A program made the translations under genes and the position numbers. DNA of 64,000 nucleotides from Promerops cafer. Its lineage: Eukaryota > Chordata > Aves > Passeriformes > Nectariniidae. The DNA lies in assembly GCA_013398275.1 (NCBI GenBank), contig VZSE01004113.1, positions 251,254 through 315,253 on the forward strand, written 5' to 3'. The notes below the pieces were generated by a model. It did not search any database. It was given only the letters and a program-made list of their open reading frames with translations, and had not been told where the DNA came from. Shown here one piece after another: positions 58,521 to 64,000 of the stretch. Within the stretch, counting starts at the first letter, position 1. Each line of letters opens with the position of its first letter.

Positions 58521-59945
58521 TAAAGGAGGCCAGGCATAGGAATGTGGCAGGGCAGCTTATAAGTAAAATAGGCCTCCCACAGATTAATGGAATAGTTAGG
58601 AGGTCCATCCATCCAGCAGTTCCAATTCTCAGCTTTTAGCTCCTGCAGCATTAGCAAGGTAAAAGGCACTGATGTCAGAAAGAAGAATGCTCAGTATTAT
58701 CTTTTCCAGCAAGAAAAACAGGACAGCTGAAACATTGAACCTTCTAGGGTCTGTCCAAAATTATATTGTGAAAAGATATGAAATAGGTGAAAGGAAACTT
58801 CAGCAGACATCTGTACCCATCCTGTGATATTGGGCACTATTGCTTCAGCAGTAACACACAGAGCCATAAATCACCTGTGAGAAAAATAAAATTAAAATAA
58901 CCCAGGAAAACTCATTTCCTGCTAGAACCAAGTTTTGCTCAAGAGTCCTGAAATAATGGACCTTAAAAGTAAGTTATTGCTAACCACAGAAAAACTATTT
59001 TATGCAAAGCTGTGAGAGCTCTCTTTGTATGTTCTCCCCAGGAATCTTTCACAGTTTGATCCTCAGTGTTCAAGTCCAGTCTCACGACTTTGGAAGGGAA
59101 GTCATGATTATAAACAAGGAAGTGAGTTGTCTCTCAACAAACTTGACATGCCATTGTGCAGTTAAATTCACAACATGAGAAGAAATCGATTCCAAGGGGT
59201 ACTCTCACATTAATTTAGAATTCTATTTTTAAAACTGTTCGTGTACATAAGGCTTTGTTTTTACTTGCAGAGGTTTGCTAGATGTGGATTAGCATTTCTT
59301 AACAGTGACAGATCAGTTGTCACACACTGTCATATGCTCATTTTTTTAGGAAGATGGATGGGGCAGCACTTCAGGCCAGCAGCCCAGTGATCCCTGCTGG
59401 GAGATCCACATTCCCAAATGTCTCCACACTCTTCCCCTTATTGTCACAAATAGTTTCTGAGCAGTTATTTTAAAACACTGACAACTACTGGGCCATTTTC
59501 TAAATGCAGAATATGTCACCAAGCACGGCTCACGGGGCGAACTGAAAGCCTGTGCTGGAAACAAGATGGGGATGTTGCAAAACTCTCAGTTTTCAGGAGA
59601 TGGAAAAGCACGTGGGAGGCAGATGCATGTCACCAGCCATGCTAATGAAAGGTCCCCCGTGGACTCCAAAGTCAGCAGTGGTCATCATCTGTTACAGCTG
59701 ATTTCAGCTCGGGTCCCCAGATCAGGACCCAAGTCCCAAATGCAGGACAAGATACAGCTCAGGATGCCATGCAGATGACTGTGCACCCCAATAATCCTCA
59801 TTTGGTTCAGTAGCATGGCTAAGCTGAGATCTTGGAGGTGGGAGCGTATTTTAGATTCTCTGGCAATTAAGCAAGACACAGCTCTTGAGAGGTTCTGCTC
59901 GCTGCTGCTGGCCACTGAGAGTGACAGACACTGTGACACACTCCA
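58520..59945. other. Non-coding, nothing recognised
   Basis: Mixed AT-rich sequence, frames below 73 codons. No repeats or mobile-element ends. Confidence 0.45.
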
Positions 59946-59949
59946 CGTG

Positions 59950-60262
59950 TTAGAACAGAGCAGCCTATTCCAGTTGGAAGGGACTGGCAATGATCACCTC
60001 GGGGCCAACCAAAAGTTGCAACTTGTAATTAAAGGCACTGTGCAAGAGCCTCCTGAGCACTGGCAGGCGTGGGGCACTGAGCACCTCTCCAGGAAGCCTG
60101 TCCTAGGGTCTGACCCCACTCTCCAGTAAAGAAATGCTTCCTTGTGCCCAGTTTGAGCCATTCCCACGTGTCCTGTCGCTGCATCTCAGGAGGGAGAGCT
60201 CAGCACCTCTCTCTTCACTTCCTCAGGAGCCCTTAGAGAGCAATGAGCTTGCCTCCTTCCCT
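59950..60262 (-). mobile_element. CR1 LINE, 3' part, minus strand
   Basis: Read on the plus strand, it opens with the complement of a CR1 terminus (TAGAACAG...CAGTTGGAAGGGACTGG). It then follows the reverse complement of the CR1 ORF2 tail: CTCTCCAGGAAGCCTGTCCTAGGGTCTGACC, AGTAAAGAAATGCTTCCTTGT, CCACGTGTCCTGTCGCTG, CAGCACCTCTCTCTTC and GAGAGCAATGAG. No frame is intact. Similarity fades near 60262. Confidence 0.88.
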
Positions 60263-60264
60263 GC

Positions 60265-60525
60265 TCACAGCCCCCACTCTGCACCTGTGGCCAGCATTAC
60301 TCTGCCCTGCACAGGAAATAAGCTAAATGATCACAAGAAGGCAAAGCTGCCATAAATCACCCAAACCTTCCTGACAGGGGACAAAAAAAAAAAAAAAAAA
60401 AGCCAGCAAACCTGTAATGAGATCAGCACCTACTTTTCCCAAAAGTCTTCAAAACCTGAAAATGTACTTATGAAATACACATAGCAGATTCTTAACTAGC
60501 TATATAACATTTCACCTGGCTCAAG
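60265..60525. other. Non-coding with A19 run
   Basis: Contains a pure A run at 60383-60401. Nothing else is recognised. Confidence 0.6.
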
Positions 60526-60530
60526 TGTGA

Positions 60531-60596
60531 AATTATTACATCAATATTATTACATCAATAAATTATTACATCAATAAATGTAATATTTATTACATT
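60531..60596 (+). repeat. Tandem ATTATTACATCAATA repeat with terminal hairpin
   Basis: Three near-identical copies of TTATTACATCAATA start at about 60533, 60547 and 60563. They are followed by AATGTAAT-ATTT-ATTACATT (60577-60596), an 8-bp-arm inverted repeat built from the same words. Confidence 0.85.
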
Positions 60597-60599
60597 TAG

Positions 60600-61795
60600 T
60601 CGAAGTGATGCACAAGAAATGCTGCAGTTAAACATGATAAATCCACTTCCATTGTCCATTATTTGTGAGCACACAGAAATACCAGCTAACAGACTAAATC
60701 CTTGTATTTTTTTCTGAATTATCACAATATTTTCAAATTTCAGCATGATTTCAGGACGTAGGAAATGTTTCATAGGCAAACAGGGGAGTGTGGGGTAAAT
60801 TCATCACCACACTGTGATAAATGAGTTACACATTCAATATGCACTAAATCTTGTAGGTAAGCTAGGGATGAGTAAGTGCAGCTATTGTTATGGATAACAG
60901 AAATCAGGAGATTCCCAATGTTTGATAAAGTGGCAAGCTCTCTAGCACACAGGGGAGTGCTCAGAAAATTACCCTGGAATTGAATCCTTCTAGGTCTCAG
61001 AACAGGATGAAATATCCCAGAGAGGAATGACCACAGAAAGCATCCTGAGCCAAAGATTTTGGCATTGCTACTGCCAGAACTAAAGAGAAGCCACTGTTTC
61101 TGCCAGAGCCCATCCTGCCTGCACACCTGAAAAGAGAACAGACACAATAAAAGGCTGAAGCAGAGCAACCAAGTTGATCATTTCAGTATTTCAGTACGTG
61201 TTTTTAAATGACACTTTTCAGCAAATGCAAGACAGGTAATTCTGAAATTGGAAACAGCTGAAACTTATGATTTTCTTTTTACCCCACAGCTAAAAGCAGG
61301 AAATTGTCTTCAAATTTATAGTGCAAAACCAAAGAGGTGCATTTGTGACACTCCAGTGCTGTGCCACTAAGAGCATTTATTCAAAGTCATGCAACTAGAA
61401 AATGGGCCACTATAGACAAATTGCTTATTTTAGAAATAGAGTGGTTTGAAGATAGTTGGCTGCTAGTAGATTTCAGAATTACAACTTTGATTTTGTATTA
61501 GCAAGACTGGAAAGTCTCCACTTTGCTGTTTCTGTAACACATTAGAGCATTTGTGCAATATCAACTGAACTGATCTGGCACTCCATTTGCATCAAAACTT
61601 TGCTTGGGAGCTCTATAGCATAAAAAGACCTCAGTTTGTGATGATTCTTTCATTTGATGGCCTCTGAAAATAATCCTTTCTCAAGCAGACTGGATTACTT
61701 TGCAAGTTTCATTTTCTCTTGTTATCAAAATACCAAAAGAGATTTGGAAGAGGAAAAACAGGAATGAATCCTCCAGGCCAAATAGGTTCCACTCT
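60600..61795. other. Non-coding, nothing recognised
   Basis: AT-rich sequence. The 132-codon minus-strand frame at 60770-61168 starts with a hydrophobic Leu/Cys/Phe stretch that would pass as a signal peptide, but I recognise no mature domain and treat it as chance. Confidence 0.4.
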
Positions 61796-61799
61796 ACTT

Positions 61800-61850
61800 A
61801 CAAAAAGAAAAACAAAAAAAGTAAAAAAGAACAAACAAAAAAACCCCAAA
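61800..61850 (+). repeat. A-rich tract with AAAC/AAAG units
   Basis: Low-complexity A-rich stretch with scattered G and C, ending in AAAAAAACCCC, like the tracts at 49.5 and 56.2 kb. Confidence 0.8.
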
Positions 61851-61980
61851 TCCACACAAACAGAAGAAACCAAAGCAAACCACCCCACACTAGAGAATGC
61901 TGGCAATGTTGCCTGGCATCTACCAGGCTCCATCACTGCCCAGTGCTACAGCACAGGGCAATGGTGTAACTGAGAGCAAC

Positions 61981-62029
61981 TGCTCACAAACCCAAATCCC
62001 TGCTCACAAACCCAAATCCCTGCTCACAG
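61981..62029 (+). repeat. 20-bp tandem repeat, 2.4 copies
   Basis: Two identical copies of TGCTCACAAACCCAAATCCC (61981-62000 and 62001-62020) are followed by a partial third that ends after TGCTCACA. Perfect identity points to a recent duplication. Confidence 0.95.
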
Positions 62030-63045
62030 GCTTCAAACCCTGAGCTTTTAAAGGTCACAGAATTGTTATTAGAGAATTATTTGATCTTGCTTTGGTGAGG
62101 TCTTATCACAAATTCAACATTTGTTACATTTGATTTTTTTTTTTCCTGCTGCTTCATGTGAACCTCACAGATCAGTTGGGCTGAGGGGTGGAACAAACTC
62201 ATGCCTTTTAAATCAGGATAATTTCCTCCACTTTCCCATTGACACACCTTAGTGACCAAGAGCTATTATATATTTTGCAAAACCGCTGCCTAGAATTTGA
62301 AATTGGGCATCCAAAAATTAGAGGAAGCTTGAATATTTTGGCTTTTGCCTAATTCTATCTGTCACCAGGACAGAGGAAAGCCAGCACATAGCAAAATTAG
62401 TGCTTAATTTAATTAAAAAATTAAATTTTACTTCTAAGAGCTGTGTTAGTGTGAAACATCTCCTCTCCAGAAGTCCACAGGTAAAAGACATCATCTTTTC
62501 CTTTCTTGATATAAAGAAAATTACAGGTGAAATCTATCATGCTGTTAATCAAGCAGGGGCTTCCATACATTTGACACACCTTTGCTATATGAACACAATT
62601 CCTGAGACAGTAAAAACTGGTTTAATACCACATTAAAGTAATGGAGTTAGTTGCAAAATTAATTCCACTGAAAAAGCACCTAGGAAATTATACATATGTA
62701 TTAAAGTATAGCAGCATTTTGAAAAAATATGAAACAAGAAAGTAAAAATGAATTTTTGGCTTTTTGGCAGTTTTTGAAAGCAGAGAACAATGAGAATAGT
62801 TTCAGATCTCCCTTTTCATAGAACATTTCTGCATTCTAGCTGAACCCAATCAGTTACCATCCCAAGGGAAGGCACTCCAGGATTTACTTGTTTTTAATGA
62901 GAGCTCAGTAGTGAAGCGTAGCAAAACAGCTTCATGAGTAGAACAGCAACTCACTAAATCTTAAGAGCATAATAAAATGTTTTACTAGAGAATTAAAAAA
63001 AATTATACTATTTTACTTGCAAGAAAGAACAAAAAAAACCCACCA
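62030..63045. other. Non-coding, nothing recognised
   Basis: AT-rich, with a T10 run near 62135 and A8-CCC near 63031. Frames are below 79 codons. Confidence 0.45.
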
Positions 63046-63051
63046 AAATAT

Positions 63052-63097
63052 TAACATGTTTTATTAACCCAAATTAAACATGTTTCAAAACATGTTT
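63052..63097 (+). promoter_or_regulatory. Candidate p53/p63-family response element
   Basis: Two perfect half-sites AAACATGTTT (63076-63085 and 63088-63097) fit RRRCWWGYYY and are separated by two bases, within the 0-13 spacing accepted for p53-family sites. A third near-perfect half-site TAACATGTTT lies at 63052-63061. The ACATGT core is the form favoured by p63. Binding is not shown, and the AT-rich background raises the chance of coincidence. Confidence 0.4.
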
Positions 63098-63099
63098 TT

Positions 63100-64000
63100 C
63101 CTTTTGATATTTAATGGGTATTTTTATTACCATGCTGAATATAAACTCTCTAGATACATCCAACTGCATGTTCAGTGATGTATTAATCAAAGACAAAATT
63201 CCTTAACTGGAAATCACAAAAAGGAATGGTTTTCAGCACTTCTGTATGGTATTTTAGCATAACATTTCAAAATTAGCCCTTTTTCTACATGACAAAATCA
63301 CTGTTTATTTAGGATTAAATATAAGCATGAAATTAATGACAAGGGCTTAACTCCTTCAGACATTCTAATATTTGGTGTAAACTTTGGCCCTCACATGCAG
63401 CAAGCAAGGACAAAGTTCTGGAAAGCAACTGAAGCTCTCACTCTCACTTTGAAAGGTGAATTAGGCAGTAATAAACTGCCATAAAACTTTCACGAGGTCC
63501 ACTGGCCATTTTCCAGAGGCAAGCTCAGGTAATAATCCTTAGGAGAACAGTGCAGTAAAATGGAGAAGTCCAAGGAAAAGGAGTTCCTTTAAAACGCTAC
63601 TACCCCATCTGTAATCCTAAATATTAGCATGGCCAATGCACCTTTTTCTTGCCAAAACCCAGGCCTGAGAGCCAGCCCTTCCCCAAGGATTTATGTTCAC
63701 AAGTGGCTCAGTGACAGTATTTCTCCTCTCGTATGGAAACTGCTCATTCGCCTCCGGAATAAACGCAGAGCACAGCAGCTCAAACCTAGAGAATTGCTCT
63801 AATCCCAGAGCACTGCCCCTGTGCTTGGGGGGACCAGCTCACTCCCCTGGGGGCTCTTCCTCCCTGGGAGAGGAGGAACGTGTCCTGCTGGGGGCAGGCT
63901 GCTTTACTGGGAAGGCAAAAATGGGAATCCAGCTGGGCACCAGTACATTCATACCTGCTTCCCCACATCGTTACAGGCTTCATGTAACAACTCTGCTTTA
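63100..64000. other. Non-coding, nothing recognised
   Basis: AT-rich to about 63.6 kb, then more GC-rich. No mobile elements, repeats or convincing frames. Confidence 0.45.

Noticed and set aside
60770..61168. 132-codon minus-strand frame with a hydrophobic start resembling a secreted protein
   Set aside because: Hydrophobic Leu/Phe/Cys runs are common in chance frames antisense to A/G-rich DNA; no mature domain recognised.
1..64000. Prokaryotic or phage features (operons, CRISPR, defence systems)
   Set aside because: No ribosome-binding-site-led gene arrays, no long contiguous coding, no spaced direct repeats; CR1 and LTR elements identify vertebrate nuclear DNA.

Overview
The window looks like vertebrate nuclear DNA, most likely from a songbird. 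Three things support this. There are seven clear CR1 LINE fragments plus one doubtful 3'-tail match, some reading LEYC-, MIRG- or MKFN-type reverse-transcriptase and C-terminal ORF2 motifs, and several ending in the avian CR1 3' signature (ATTCTGTG octamers). There is one retroviral-type solo LTR (TGTCTTGG...CCAAGACA) whose sequence I recall as typical of abundant passerine ERV LTRs. The background is AT-rich and CpG-poor, with no compact gene order, ribosome binding sites or operons. Family names are from memory and need a repeat-database search. I found no CRISPR array, tRNA or rRNA gene, bacterial or phage gene, or convincing host protein-coding exon. The longest open frames (208, 202, 181 and 152 codons) match no family I know and can arise by chance in a window this size.

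Layout. 1-2.2 kb: featureless. 2.2-3.1 kb: an ERV relic (polypurine tract plus a 489-bp LTR) bracketed by a 77-bp direct repeat. 4.6-5.35 kb: a GC-rich but CpG-depleted block. 5.65-7.15 kb: two blocks that read like conserved non-coding elements. 9.4-9.9 kb: very AT-rich. 14.7-15.8 kb: a CR1 fragment followed by the solo LTR. 16.2-16.65 kb: regulatory-like block. 19.47-19.54 kb: assembly gap next to poly-G. 21.7-21.9 kb: homopolymers, one interrupted by an N. 22.4-23.05 kb: a CpG-island-like segment holding a strong CTCF-like site and running into an AT-rich homeobox-site block. 24-24.56 and 27.96-28.47 kb: regulatory-like blocks. 26.8-27.3 kb: the best CR1. 37.1-37.4 kb: CR1. 38.64-38.9 kb: a second small CpG-rich promoter-like segment with a YY1-type motif. 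39-39.5 and 42.5-42.96 kb: regulatory-like blocks. 40.9, 45.65-46.0, 54.36 and 59.95-60.26 kb: more CR1. 50.9 kb: G-quadruplex motif. 51.53 kb: perfect 22-bp palindrome. 54.75, 60.53 and 61.98 kb: short tandem repeats. 56.5-58.5 kb: two regulatory-like blocks. 63.05-63.10 kb: a p53/p63-type response element.

Interpretation. This is probably an intron or gene desert, possibly a regulatory landscape around a developmental gene outside the window. The two CpG-rich segments are the only places I would look for a transcription start. I did not find a new multi-gene system. The observations most worth checking are the CpG island with its CTCF-like site, the second CpG island, the p53-family double half-site, the long palindrome, and the odd duplication around the ERV LTR.
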